Assembly: GCF_030867095.1 (NCBI RefSeq)
Contig: NC_081829.1
Coordinates: forward strand, 92,279,261-92,343,260
Reading direction: 5' to 3'
DNA: 64,000 bases
DNA from: Alligator mississippiensis
Taxonomy: Eukaryota; Chordata; Crocodylia; Alligatoridae
The translations under genes were made by a program, and so were the position numbers. Position 1 is the stretch's first letter. Each line of letters starts with the position of its first letter. Positions 50,574 to 63,415 of this stretch are shown one piece after another. The notes under the pieces were generated by a model. It searched no databases. It was not told the origin of the DNA and worked only from the letters and a program-made list of their open reading frames with translations.

Positions 50574-53085
50574 CTGGGATTTGGATCAGATTCTACTGTG
50601 AGCCAAGCATTCAGGTAGATCTACATCTGCATGGCTTCAGTGCCCCTCTTTATGCTTGCTGTACTGTTTCTTGTCTGTTGCAAATGTCCATCCATGTATT
50701 TGGAAAAAAAAAGGCTAATTTCAACAGTACAAAGTAATTCATGTTTGCCTTTAATACTTTAATCTGCCACTGCGGTGCTCTGTTCTTAACAGCATCTGGA
50801 GTTTATTGCCATACTCACTCGCTTCCTCAAGGCATTACATGTGCGACAGAAGACCCCACTTTTATTATTATCTCATTGTCATGACAACAGATTTGTGTTT
50901 CGTTGCTTACTGCTTTACAGTTTCTGGGGCCAAGGAAGCAAAATTGTCATATTTCAAATACTCGAATTACAGTAATCTATGGGATCCCTTTGACCTCAGC
51001 TGTTTTCTGTTTACCCACTTGCTAATCTGTGGGAAAGACGTGAAGGGTCAGACAATCAAAGCATATGATGTCAGGTCGGGTCAAAGCAGGAACCCAAATA
51101 AAACAGGAAATGGTACAAAGGTGACTGAGGCAGGGGACAATTGTTATTACATCAAGAATTAGGGCAAATTCATCAAACCATTCTCATTGCTTTACATGCC
51201 CTAATTCCCTGGTATGCTCTCAACCTGCAGATCTTTCCTTTGTGCTCCTAGATGGGTGTCAATGAATAGTTGAATGGAAAAGAGGATTTGTATGTCTTGG
51301 GTAAGTCATTTCATCCCCATTGCCTCACTTTCCCCATTTACAAATGGGGAAGCTACATTGACCTGCTGCAAGACCAATTGCTGAGAAGAAGAGCTTGGTA
51401 TTATTAGGTTTATAATACATCCTCTATTCACTAAAGACCTTATCTCGAGATTAGGGGAAGGGGGTCTTATAACTGTTAGTTAGCAAATTAATTCATGCAC
51501 TAATTAATACATTGTAAATAGAACTTTGCACCTAAGATGGGTCTACAAATAAACTTGCTCTGAAAAACCAAAAAGTGTGAATTGAAACCTACTGTGTTTC
51601 TTTGGTTTCTAGACTCCTAATTCAGAAGAGAAATGGCTGAAATCAATTTGATTAAAGTTGAATTATGGCTTAGCTAAATTGAGTTCAGTCACTTCTTTTC
51701 TGATACAAGAGTCCACATTCTGAACAAACCAATTTCAGGAAACAGATTTAACTAAATTTGTGCAAGTTGGCATGCATACAGACAGATTTCCATACCATCA
51801 ACATTGTATTAATCACAGCCCTTCATTAGACACTAACTTTTTAAAAACTACCACATGAACATATATTAACTCTCATACTTCTAAAAAAGAGATTATTTTT
51901 TCCTATCCTGGACAGTCTCCGATGCTCCAAAACGCTTCTGAAACTTCAGCATAATGTGGAGCTGTACTTAGGCCAGGGACAGCACTGACAGTCTACTGTG
52001 CCCAGTGGTTTCTGACTTAACTGGAGTTGTCCCTAGGTAATGAACTGACTTAACAGGAGTTGTTCCAGTGATTGGGTTTTTATGTCTCCCCTCTTCCCCG
52101 ATGCATAGAAGTGTGTTATGTTTCCCAGCTCATAGGGCTAGCTCTTCAGCTCAGGCTATGAAGTTCTGCATTTGAGGTGCCTGGTGTCCTGGCCATGATC
52201 ACAACTGCAACACCCAACACCTTGGCTACATTCATTTAAATGGTTGCAACCCTAAGTGACTATAAAGCAAGAGCAAAATATGGACCTGTGTAAGTCCTCA
52301 TGGGGAGGTTTGACCAGGGTACCAGGAGTTTTGGCTTCTGTGGTACTTTTCTGTTTTGTTCCTGACACTCTTGGGACATAGAAATCTCCCTCAAGGACCC
52401 TGCCTGCCCTGTCCTTCTGCTGAGTGAAAATGTTTAGGAGCCAAGACTAGCAGGTCCTCCCTCTCAATTCTTCATGTTACCTCTGTATGAAGACAAAACA
52501 AAGTACGTTAGCTTGGCTTTAATTAAATGTTTCCTGCTTTCACAATGAGAATGGGAAACACATGTGTGTGTCTCCTTAATCGGTGTGAAGGGCAGAACAA
52601 TGTACTGTGGGAACGAAGCTGATTTGTAAAACCCTTTTTGCACATCTTGCTCAGCTCACTATCCTTTGTAGTCATTTCAGGGTGATTTACTTTCCTCCCA
52701 TGTGTCATGGAATAATTCTGAAACATCTTGATGCTGACAAAAAATGAAGGTTTTCTAAGGGCATCTGGACATAATGTACTAAAGTATCCATCCTTTGTAC
52801 AAGCCATTGATGGCACAGGGCCCTTCAGATATGTGGCTCCTACACTCTGCTTCCCAGCTCTGTAGTGAATTCATTCATGACAGTGATATTTTAGTTTAAT
52901 AGAGCTCATTTGTATTAACAGATTGTACATATTCTGCACACGTAAGTCACAGGACCAAATCCTCAGGCAAAATTCTCTAGAAATGCAAAATGCCTTTGCA
53001 CAACTTGCTCAAATACATTGTTGGTAGCCATTAAACTGCTATTTACCTGTATCCCTTGTTGCCGGTGTCTGGACACATCATGAGG
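50574..53085. other. Intergenic with a MIR fragment
   Basis: About 51276-51372 is a good MIR-like tail (ggtaagtcatttcatcccca; ctcactttccccatttacaa). No gene supported. Confidence 0.5.
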
Positions 53086-53420
53086 GTACAGAGTCACACT
53101 AGACAGCCACATGAATAAAGATGTGGCAGTCACAGTTAGAGATGACCCAGGAGGGAGTTAGGATGACTATCAAAATCGCTGAGCATCTCCCTGCAGGCAT
53201 CAAGCTTAATTGGCCAACAAGGAGAAGCTTGAACTGCCTCTGAAGAGAAGTCAGTAAGACTAAGTTAACATGCAACTGTTGGGGTACTCCAGCAACACAA
53301 ATACCATGTGCAAATGTGGAAGAAACTTTCAGACTGCAGAACATGTGCTGGCCTGCCCACATATAAAAGAAACATGGATCAACAAGGACCTTGCTAAGGC
53401 TACGGATCAAGCAAGAGTGG
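53086..53420 (+). mobile_element. LINE 3' remnant, left arm of an inverted repeat
   Basis: The plus strand encodes, in one frame, NTNTMCKCGRNFQTAEHV continuing LACPHIKETWINKDLAKA. This has the C-x-C-G ... QT-x-x-H ... CP pattern of LINE ORF2 C-termini, as at 37.3 kb. The whole stretch matches the reverse complement of 53788-54115. No simple-sequence tail is seen on this copy. Confidence 0.75.
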
Positions 53421-53787
53421 GAGGGTATGTCCAGTAACTTTGCTGGCATCTCTATGAAGGGGCTAAATCACTGCAAAGAACACTCTTTAGCAGCCAGGAC
53501 AGTCAGACATTAGTCTAAACATGAATAACTATGTTATTAAATATACCAAGTATATGGAGCTAGAAAGAAATTACTGGACACTGTTAGACACTAGAGTAGA
53601 TAGAACATTAGTCTATTCTAGTATGGCTGGTCCTCAGTTTCCATATCTTCTATTGAAAGTATACGAAGTCCACTGTCACCTCTAGGTTTCAGCAAAGTCA
53701 AGAGATCCAAGACTCACTCTCCACACTTCTTCTTTTCTTCTTGCATCTTGTCACCATGACTAAATTTGGGTCCAGAAATGGGCACAT
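53421..53787. other. Spacer between inverted LINE arms
   Basis: About 367 bases separate the arms. The right part contains cttcttcttttcttcttgc (53726-53744), which on the minus strand is the gaagaag-type tail expected after the right-hand LINE copy. The left part is AT-rich with no known match. Confidence 0.6.
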
Positions 53788-54115
53788 ACTATTGCTCAAT
53801 CTGTTGCCTTAGCAAGGTCCTTGCTGGTCCATGTTTCCTTTATACATGGGCACCAGCACATGTTCTGCAGTCTGAAAGTTTCTTCCACATTTGCACATGG
53901 TGTCTGTGTTGTTGGAGTACCCCGACAGTTGCATGTTAACTTAGTCTTACTGACTTCTTTTCATAGGCAGTTCAAGCTTCTTGTTGGCCAATCAAGCTTG
54001 ACGCTTGCAGGGAGATGTTCAGTGGTTTTGATATTCATCCTAACTCCCTCCTGGGTCATCTCTAATTGTGACTGCCACATTTTTATTCATATAGCTGTCT
54101 TGTGCGACTCTGTAC
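53788..54115 (-). mobile_element. LINE 3' remnant, right arm of an inverted repeat
   Basis: Reverse complement of the left arm with scattered substitutions (for example shared 'ggaccttgctaagg', 'tcagactgcagaacatgtgc', 'atgcaactgt', 'gatgacccaggagggagtta'). Its tail lies in the spacer, so this copy runs right to left. Confidence 0.75.
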
Positions 54116-54804
54116 ACTAAAGTACTTGGAGCCAAAAGGAAATATGGTATCTATATTGTACAGATATCCCAGAACCTATAGGGCATTGACTACTTTTTTC
54201 AACAGCCTGTACTAGCATTAAATAATACTAACAAATGCTGCCAGATATAGTACCATTATTAAACATGCCATTTGCACTTTCCCAATAGAGTTGAAATGTC
54301 CTCAGAAAACAAAACTTCTTCAAAGCTGCATTGCCACAGGCTAGTGAAGTTTGGAAAGGCTATTGAAACCCTTTCAGGTGTGAGCACTTTTGTTTGCACC
54401 CAGTCATCTAGTTGCATTTTTATTTCCATGTTCACATTATGATCCTGGCACAGATACAACTCCCACTTGTACGTGATCAGGAAGTGATACTAACTCATTT
54501 TTGGATGCTGCTGCGGTAGCCAGACATACATCACATTTTCTCACACGCACACACAGATGCTTTTGGATAACATAGATTGTACCCAAACATGAAGGAAATG
54601 GCTTTAGAGGGCCTGGCCCAAAAGGAGGTCTTAATCCTTCCTGGAATTAACCTTGATTTTGTTAATTTTTTATTCAGAAAGGCTATGTGCTGTTAGTTTG
54701 ACAGGGACAGCACTGAACAGACATGGAGGGCTGTAGTGACAGCACAAAACATAGCCCTTTGTGTCCTAGACATCAGTTAACTACATTTTCCACAATAACA
54801 TTTC
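54116..54804. other. Intergenic, nothing recognised
   Basis: No gene or transposon end seen. Confidence 0.4.
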
Positions 54805-55050
54805 AAATTGCAGCAAGGGAAGTCTAGGTTAGATATTAGGAAAATCTCTCTCACCAGGAGGGTAGTGAAGCGTGGGAACAGGCTACCTGGAGAGGTGGTG
54901 GTGTCTCCATGCTTAGAGGTTTTCAAGACCAGGCTAGACAAAGCTTTGACTGGGTGATCTAGTTGGGGATGGTCCTGCTTTGAGCAGGGGGATGGACCTG
55001 CTGACCTGCTGAAGTCCCATCCAACCCTAATTTTCTGTGATTTTATTATT
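54805..55050 (+). mobile_element. CR1 LINE 3' end
   Basis: 'ggttagatattaggaaaatc', 'ctctcaccaggagggtagtg', 'gggaacaggctacctggaga' and 'tttgagcagggggatggacc' are classic CR1 3' sequence, ending in 'aattttctgtgatttt'. It is among the better preserved CR1 copies here and is 5'-truncated. Confidence 0.92.
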
Positions 55051-55079
55051 CTAATACTTCATACATGAACAAAAAGTAA

Positions 55080-55200
55080 ACAAACGGAGGCAGAAGAGTG
55101 AGGACTTTTTCCAGGTCACACAAACTAAGTTGGTGTCAGCGGTGGGTTTAGGAGCCCAAGCATCCTGACTCATAGTCTCTTATTCTCAACACAGAGTTTA
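55080..55200 (+). repeat. MIR/L2-like old repeat fragment
   Basis: 'tttccaggtcacacaaacta' then 'agcccaagcatcctgactca' and 'gtctcttattctcaacacag' follow the order of a MIR-type core and tail. Confidence 0.55.
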
Positions 55201-55653
55201 TTGCAAATTACGGATGCTTGTGACGTAAGTTCATGCTATTGCAGCTGTGTACAAAGACCTATTAACACCACATCACCCCATCAGGCTTACAGACTAACCT
55301 CTTCTTCCCCTTTTGGGGATTGTGGCCTTGGCTGGTGTTACAGCCACTCCCTACATACTTCCCTAGCTGCAATCATTTTTGTTTTGTTGCTGTTATCACA
55401 GGCACGAACGTGAGGCCTATCACCAATGTGGCTGTGTGCCCTTCATGTGGCTCAGTATTAACAAATAGCTTTTATAGAGACAGAGTAAAAATAACCTACC
55501 TGCTTTCACCAACAGCCAGCTTTGAATCCATGACCTACGTAGGCAAGGTCAAGAGATTCTTATTACAGAGAAACTGAAGAGTTTAATGAGAAGCAGTAGC
55601 AGAAAACCTAGTGAAACAGACACAAGAGAGGGACCGAGACCAAAACTCTCCTA
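55201..55653. other. Intergenic, nothing recognised
   Basis: Overlapping short frames only. Confidence 0.35.
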
Positions 55654-55954
55654 GGCTACAAACAGATGTCACGTTTATCCTGGGATAAATGATTTTATTC
55701 CAGGACAAATTGCAATCATTCAGATGTCCATGTCTCTTGCCCTGGGATAAATTCTAAAAAAGGTTCATAGGATTAAAAATCCTAAAGTTTATCCCAGGAC
55801 ATTGCAAAGTGCATCTGAATGGATTGCATCATTGAATCAATGGCTTGCTAAACCCTGATAAGAAAGGAGACTGTGTACAAGCTGATCCCAGGATATTTCT
55901 GTGCTGGGACAAACACAGGCACACCCTATCCAGGGACAAATGCAATGTCTGGCC
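55654..55954. mobile_element. Non-autonomous DNA transposon, second copy of the 9362 family
   Basis: Begins ggctacaaacagatgtcacg and ends with the inverse of ggccagacattgcatttgtc. It shares long internal blocks with 9362-9698 (for example caaagtgcatctgaatgg and caggatatttctg). Flanks ctctccta (55646-55653) and tagtccta (55955-55962) match at five of eight positions. Confidence 0.8.
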
Positions 55955-55962
55955 TAGTCCTA

Positions 55963-56883
55963 GTGGGTAAGTCTAATGCCCACTACCATTATTAGCCCAA
56001 GAGCAGAGTCTCAGCTGATATAAACTGTCCTAGATGTATTGAATTCAATGGAACCATGATAATTAACACCAGCTGAAGAACTATTTGCAAGACAAAGAGA
56101 GAAATCAAGGGGTCACAGGAAAAACTGAGCAGGCATTCAAGAAAAAGCCAAGTCAGTGAGGCTTCTTGCATCTGAATGTGGTTGCACTCTGGGTTAGGTA
56201 AATTGGGGGCACTGCGGTGTCACAGAGTTGCACCTTCCAATGAGAATGATCTGCCCTAGTTTCTCCTGTGATAATTATATCATGGGCATTCCTGGCTAGG
56301 GCAGGTGATGCTGTTCCACTCCCAGATGCCAGGGCAGGTTTATGTTAACTTGTTTACAGCTTCAGTGTCCTGTGGAGCATAATGAATAGATCAGTGCACA
56401 TCCCTTTAAAACAGTGAGTTAGAAGTTATTCAACATATTTCTTCCTATCCTCTCCCTCTCACTCAGTCTTTGGTCAAAAACAAGTAGAACAGAGAAGAAA
56501 TGAGAAGATATAATTATAGCAACCATGAGCCACAGGACCCCTAAAGTTTAATATAGGTTATTGTTTATATTAGATCAGCAGTTTAAGCGAGGCCATGCAT
56601 GGTATACTGAGAAGTGAAACTGTCTGGCCTGAGATCAAGAAAAGAGGAAAGAGAAATGCTTTTCACTGTTCTGCTATTTCTAGTAACACTTTTTTTTGTG
56701 TTACAGTAGTGTCCAGATGAGCTCTGGATCCCTCTGGCACAACACAGACCCGTGGTCAAAGGATGTTTCTGCCACAAAGCTTGCAATGTAAATAGACAAT
56801 ACAAATAAGCTCGCTAAGGCTAAGTACAGACAGTCAAAAAGCCTGAAGCAAAACTGATCCAATCTATGCAGGTTTTGCTAAGC
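55963..56883. other. Intergenic, nothing clear
   Basis: About 56020-56080 has an old-repeat motif (tgaattcaatggaacc). No gene supported. Confidence 0.4.
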
Positions 56884-57488
56884 CAGGGTTGGGCAATTAT
56901 TTGGGCCTGCGGGCTATGTAGGCAATTCTGGGGAGCTGCCACACGCTGGTCAGCACCCCGCACATCTCCCTACCGCAACACCCCAGAGCTCACGTGCCCT
57001 GTGGCCAGGGGTTGAATCACACTCTGACTCTTGGAGGGGTCTGTGGGAGTGGCAGTCAGAAGCTGGAAGAAGCCACCACCACCTGAGCTGCTTGGAAAGG
57101 TGCAAGGTGGGCTGGGGGCTCTCATCTCTTATGGGTGGGTGAGTCTGGAGCGGGCGCAGAGCAGGCTGGGGTTGGGGCTGTGCAGGGGGAAAGGCCCCTT
57201 GGTCTGTGGTTCCCCCCAGCTGTGCAGACTTCAGCTTGGGGAGGCCCAGGACCGGGGCAGGGGGCTCTGTTCCCCTTCCTGCCCCCCATGGCCCCACCTG
57301 GTTGACAGGCATAGGCAGGATGCAGGCTTTGTTGCCTGAGCTCTGTGACAGCCCCAAGGTGGGGCCGGCTGGCTTGGCCACAGCAGAGGAGCACTGGTGG
57401 AGGCTCCAAGTGACTGAATCCCCACAGACCACGTGCCTTGGCTCCATGGGCTGAATTTGGCCCATGGGCTGGGGATTGAGCACCTCTG
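56884..57488. mobile_element. GC-rich hAT-like element
   Basis: Left end cagggttgggcaattatttg; right end reversed, cagaggtgctcaatcccc. The left end closely resembles that of 17193-18884, and the right subterminal 'gctgaatttggcccatgggc' matches the 4985 element. The GC-rich interior gives open frames on both strands with no known domain. The target duplication is weak (tgctaagc, gtctaatg). Confidence 0.75.
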
Positions 57489-57850
57489 GTCTAATGAACA
57501 GGGCCTAATAGGAAACGAGAAAGCCTGTTGGCAACACAAATATATTGTGAATTTCTGTCAGTCATCACTAAACTGTTCTTGAAAAACAACAGCAAAGTAA
57601 AAGCTGAAGTCTTTCATTTTGATATTTTCAAGACAAAAATCTTTGTTTTCAGTTAAAATGACCTCAAATTTTTAATCCATTTTATTTTTAAACATTTCAA
57701 CACATTTCAAAGAAAAGTTTGAATCTGAAATGAAATATTTCCTTCAATGCATACCTATTTGTTGAGACTTTTCAGCATTCTCAGCAAACCAAGCACTGCA
57801 ATCATTTGCAAAGCTTTCATCCTACTTTTGCCACTTGGTTCCTATATGAC
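57489..57850. other. Short intergenic gap
   Basis: AT-rich, nothing recognised. Confidence 0.4.
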
Positions 57851-58251
57851 CTGTGGCGCACAGGTTGGGAAATTTGGTGTTGGGGGAGCGGTGTTTATTA
57901 ACACTGCCATTCTTCCACCATAGCTAAATTTCTAAGCCCCATGTAGCTGGATCAGTCTGGGATGGGCCATCACTGAGCAGGGGCCATACTGTTGACATGC
58001 AGCAAGACTGGGCTGGGCCCAGCTTGGGCTCCCTCACATCTCCCTCCTCCTCTCCCTCTATGTGCCCAGATCAGGCTCTGGCCATTGCCATGCAGATGCT
58101 TCAGGCTCTGGCCACAGCTTCCCTATGTGTCAGATTGTCCCCTGCTCCACCTTTTCCACATGCTGGACTGGGTCCACTGACTGAATTCAGCCCCTAGGCG
58201 GTCCTGGCCCCTTCTATATAGTTTGTGGGGCAAAAAGGTTGAGTATCACTG
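57851..58251. mobile_element. Probable hAT-like element, left end uncertain
   Basis: The right end reverse-complements to cagtgatactcaacctt, a good CAGTGGTTCTCAACC-type TIR, with inner sequence (ccatgtagctggatcagtct; tccactgactgaattcag) like the copies at 41988 and 56884. The left end (ctgtggcgcacagg) is only a weak match. Confidence 0.55.
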
Positions 58252-61200
58252 CATTATACCCCTGCTTTGCAGTATCCTAAGGCATTCTGACACTATTGAT
58301 CTCAATCACTTGTAATCAGATCAGTTGTTTTATACCAAGTGAAGCATGTGACTCAGCAAACGTCCCCACTAACTGTACCAAAGGCACTTGCAGTTTTGTC
58401 CCTGTTCACAGTGGTGGATATTAGAGTATTCAGGAGAGCTCCCACATGCAGTCTACTCTAGGAGATGTTAAATGGCACTGTGAGATATCACTGAGCCCAG
58501 AAGGAGGGGAGATTAAAATTCCAGCCCCTCTAGGAACCTTTCTTGTTTTTATTAATGGATTAAATCATGTGCTGGATTTTAAAAACCCATGCACAGGTAT
58601 GCTAGCAGGCTCTTCGTCAGAGAGACATCTGATTCTGTAACAGAAATATCACCACAGAGGTAATGTAAATACATTAAACTACATACTTTCAGTCGCATGA
58701 AAAATGTTTAGCAGCTGTTCACAGATGTATGTGGTTTGACAGATACTAAAATGAAATCATATTATTTCCTCATTCAGATATCATGAAGCTATAAATAGCA
58801 CTGTGCAGAGCATGTTAGGGAAATAACACTGCAACATTGTAGGGAGGTACTGTTGTATTTGGAGGGCAAAGAAGCGAAGAACCTTGGATTTTCCTAAAGC
58901 ATGTTTTATAACCGACATCAGCAAATGGTGGCTTTCTATACACTTCTCTGCAGATGCTGAATAACCGTAAATCGGAACATGGTGCCAGCATTTCATTAAT
59001 TAGGGGAAAGTTTAATTATAGTATATGTTATTCACTGGGCCACATGATTTGCACATTGTAAAAAGACATAATTTCACTAATGTACCTAGCAAGGAACTGA
59101 TGCACCAGTTACATAAGTAGAAAATTTGGCCCTTTGTTTCATACTACTTCAGGCAGATAACAGTAAGTCTCACAAAGGTGGGGGCTAATGAACTCAGATG
59201 ACTCAGAGGAGCTGCTGGGAGATGTAACCGTAGCGCATTAAGTTTGCATTGCTCCAAATGACACTCGGGAGGAGTCGCTAATGAAAGTTTCAAATGTTTC
59301 ATTGAGCAGAATGACAGCGTTGTGCATCACTGGTAGAACTGTGATATCCTGGAATGTGTCATGAAGGTCATTGTCAAGTTATGAAACAAAAATTGTAATC
59401 TGTTGAGAGAAGGAAGACTGGAGAAAGGAAACAGCAAACATTTTACTTGAATTTGTCAGCAGCAGCTTTCCTCCAACGTTCAAGCTGCCAATCACTTCAG
59501 GAGGAAGATGAGGATGAACACAAGCTTTCATATACTGACATTCCTATAGCTCTTACTGAGAGCCAGCATTGACTTCAGAGGTAGCTGCATCTGCTTATTT
59601 AACCTGTTTTCTGTGGAGAGTGAAGGCAGGAAAGACGGACATAACCTGCAATGCTACTAATTGCTGGCAAAAAACTCTGACCATTTTGGGTAATGACACG
59701 AATAAACAGAACTTGCTGGAATCTGGATCTAAGCTCCCGGTTTGTGTCCTAGGAACTCTGCCAGCTTAACAAAGTTTGCATCAAGTTCTGTTTGCAGTTT
59801 TCACCCGCGGTTTGACAAAAAGTGAAGGATATTGATGACTAGATGATTTAGCGCTTTTCATCCAAAGATGGCAAAGCTATCAACACACTTAATAAACAAG
59901 GGCCAAATCCCTGGGGCTAGTCACAATGCTCTGTGCACCAGCCAGGATGTTATGTACAAAGGTAGCTTAAAGATCACCATCGCATTCCTTTGATCTTGCT
60001 TCTGCTCTATGCAGACCTAGTGTGCACCTGTGCTGTGTCAGAGCCAGAGATTGCTGTTAATTATACTCTGGGTTTTAACAGCCACAGGTGGCCAAGTATG
60101 CCACCAGTGACTGATCAGGGAAGAGTGACTTCTTTAACCCCTCAGGCAGCGCATGGACTCCTTCATTAGCTCTGTAGCACTAGCAGATCACCTTTACGTG
60201 GGGTGCTCCTCCTTACACAGACAATTGTGAATTTACATACAGTTCATGCCTGTAGTGCAGGGAAGAATGACTGTGCCACACTGCAGAATATGGCCCTCTG
60301 TGTGCACAGACAGCTGAACGTCCTATCCTGTAGCCAGCTTCTCAGGACAAAAAAGCAGATGCTACCAATTCCAACTGAACCTGCACAGAGCAGGAAATAT
60401 TTCCTGAACTCAAATTTGAGCAGGAGCTTGAGTTCAATATCCCTAAATTCCTATAGAAAGGATTATAGCAGTAGTGTAAGGATAAGTGGGTGAGCCTTGG
60501 GCATTCGCGAGGGGGGCCCCAGCATGGACCAGAGGGCACTTCATCCTCCCGTTCCTTGCTCTAGCTGTACTCTAGCTCAACCCCTTGCAGCAAGCTGGTA
60601 CAGAAGTGTGTGCCAGCGAGTGGAAGGCATTCTGGGAAATATGTAATGCTGTAGAACAGCAGCAGAGTTTGCTGCCATTGGGGGGAAATGTCACCTTATT
60701 TGCTGCCAAAATCAGGGGGGCTTCTTTGGATGCAGTCCCAGACAGTTATCCTGACCTCTGGATCATAGGGTCCTTTGTTACTTTAAGTTACCAGGAGTGA
60801 GGAATTTATATCTCATCCAAAAGGTCTCAGAAACAAACACTTAGAAAAGATCAATTTGCTGGCAAACACCTTGTCATCCCACCCACTCTTTCCCTAGCAA
60901 ATTCTCAGATAATGCATTGCTCAGAAGAAAAAAAATATTCCTGTCTTTTCTGGCCATGACAGTTTATATTGATTATCTAATCTCCTCAATAGGTGCCTTC
61001 CATCTGTGTGATTATTACAATTATTCATGGAAGCTCTTGCTTTACCCCCAAGAAGGACTCCCATTATATCTTTCTTATTGAAACTTATCTTGAGAAGTTC
61101 CCAGCATAGGTAGCTCCTGCAGATTTAAACTGCAGGTGTAGCCAGCAAGTTGGACATCTCACAGGGTTCATGTCACATCAGTGAGACCTGCCACTGAAAA

Positions 61201-62424
61201 GTTAGTCTTAAATTTTGACTCTGAAGGCAAGAAACAGAGTGCAAATGACTCTTAGTACTTTGTAGTTGGCTATACAGCTTCAAAGTCTGCTTGCACAAAT
61301 ATTGGCGTTCCCTCTGTGGAGCATTTCCAGTTAAAACTTGGCCATTTATTGCTTCTTCCTACCATGGAAGTGATTGTTCAAAAACCAGAGCACTGTTCTA
61401 GGCGCTGCTGAGACCAGTAATAAAAAGAGTTCCTGTCCCAGAGAGCTTGCAGTCCAACCAGGGAAGCAGGGTAGGAAGGATAAGGTAATAATTAAACTAG
61501 CAGAGGTTAGCACGAAAGCAGAACTCCCAGCTTGTGCCTTGCCTAAACACGACTAGGCAGGCATGACAGCAGGAGCTTTAAGGAGGGGTTGGAAAGTTAT
61601 TCATGGAAGTTATTCATTCCCTGTGAATTTTTATAGGGAATTTTGCCTGGGTAGGGGTAGTTTGAGAAGAAGCCCAAGGGAAGACACAGGTGGGCAATTA
61701 AGGCCATCACCCCTGGCTGACAGCAGCTGGAGGGCTGATACCTTGATAAGCTAATAAGAGAAAAAGGGAAAGGATCTAAATGCCCCTCAATGGCAAAATT
61801 CCCCACAGTTTTGGTACTAAAGCATCTAAAATCATATATTTATGGAAGTAAGGGTATGATCCAAAAGTGACTAAAGTTTGTAAAGTGAATGTCAGTGGAG
61901 GCCAGAGGCTTTGAACTGGGTCCTTAGCCACATTCCTTGAGAAAGGCAGAGCCCCCCCAAACTGTGCTGACACTTAGAAAGAGAACTGCTGGAAGCCTTT
62001 ATAAATAGATTATTGACTTCCTGTTTTTTTACAGTTTATCTGAACCTCTGGACTCACTTGTTTGGAGGGGAAAATAGAGTTTGGCACCCGTTATTGTGTT
62101 TTCCCAGATTTCTTGTCAACTGACCTGTGATTTTAAAAAAGTAATTTCAGAGACAGAGTATGAGAGAGATTATAGACAAAGGAACCATCTGTTTTATCAT
62201 TATATTTAAATGAATTATTTTCCCAGCAGTAATAAATCCATTATTTTTCCATCAAACTGCTGCACAGTAGTAAGCAGAGGTGTTTCCCCTTATGCAAAGC
62301 ATGCAGATAATGTGGCTTATGTATCAGCTATTATATTTGAAATGAATAAATAGTGCCTTCCATGCACTTAAAGCAAGTCACATAGAGCCTGGCATTTTGG
62401 TCCTTCTGTCATGGTGGTCTTTCT
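58252..62424. other. Intergenic, single-copy-looking
   Basis: Long stretch without clear transposon ends; some parts (about 59140-59340 and 62200-62350) read like unique, possibly conserved non-coding DNA, which cannot be tested here. Open frames are short and featureless. Confidence 0.4.
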
Positions 62425-62486
62425 TATAGGACCATCATGCCACCATATCCACTTTATTTATTTATAGGGCATTTTATGTAAGCTGA
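62425..62486. repeat. Direct repeat, copy 1
   Basis: About 60 bases shared with 62955-63011 (ataggaccatca, caccatatccact, gcattttatgtaagctg), with small insertions and substitutions. The copies are about 530 bases apart in the same orientation. Confidence 0.8.
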
Positions 62487-62954
62487 ACAGCATTGTCCAT
62501 CAGTGCAACCTAACAATTGCTGGATCAAAATATGACAAATATTTTAATAGCACATAGCTATGATATGAAACAGTTTTTAAAAGAAAAAGATACATGCAAC
62601 TGAAATATCGGCAAGTATTTATGAAAGGAATATAATTAACTAAAACTGCAATTGGGACCGGACACCAGCTGTAGCACAACTGCTAAAAAGTATGCTGGAT
62701 AATGGTGGAGGCAATGAATGTTCAGAATCATTGTTTTTTTTTTATCTCATTGTAGAGAAGGGCATCCCAGTGAGGGCCTAAAGTTAACGGTACAGAAATC
62801 CACCTGTGAGAGGCAGCATGTGTCAATGGATAAACTATCAGGAAGAAGTGAGGAAACTTTACCACTCAAGTGGTCCAAATTTATTGTATAAACTTGGATA
62901 AGTCACCTTAATGCCAATGAAACACAGATCTTCAAGACTCTTCAATACCCTCCT

Positions 62955-63011
62955 CATAGGACCATCAGCCCACCATATCCACTTATTTATATGGCATTTT
63001 ATGTAAGCTGG
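62955..63011. repeat. Direct repeat, copy 2
   Basis: Partner of 62425-62486; slightly shorter, having lost part of the 'ttatttattta' run. Confidence 0.8.
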
Positions 63012-63299
63012 AAAATAGTCTTATTAGAAGCATATAGGTAGCAAAACATTTGTGGGCACTAACCATACCCCCCACAATTCCTCTCATAGGTTTTTTGCAC
63101 GACAAACTCTTGAACTTTGCTTTCCTGAATGGAAATATTCAAGTCAAATTTTCTAAATAAATATCACTTTATGGAGAGACTTTCCATTCATATAGCACTT
63201 CTTATCCACAGGCACTACAAACATTAATTAAACTTCTCATTCTATGGGTGAGTAGTAAATTCCTGGCACATATTTAAGTTCTTCATGATAACTTGGCTT

Positions 63300-63415
63300 G
63301 GAGATGGTCTACAACCTCAGTAAGGTCTCACAAAGTCAGTATTTGAGATGGGATTACAATTCTGGAGCTCTAATTCCAGTTCTGTGCTCTAACTTCTGGA
63401 TACCATTGCCCAAAA
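63300..63415 (+). repeat. MIR-like fragment
   Basis: 'tttgagatgggattacaatt' followed by 'attccagttctgtgctctaa' and 'ttctggataccattgcc' follows the tail half of MIR-type SINEs. Confidence 0.45.
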
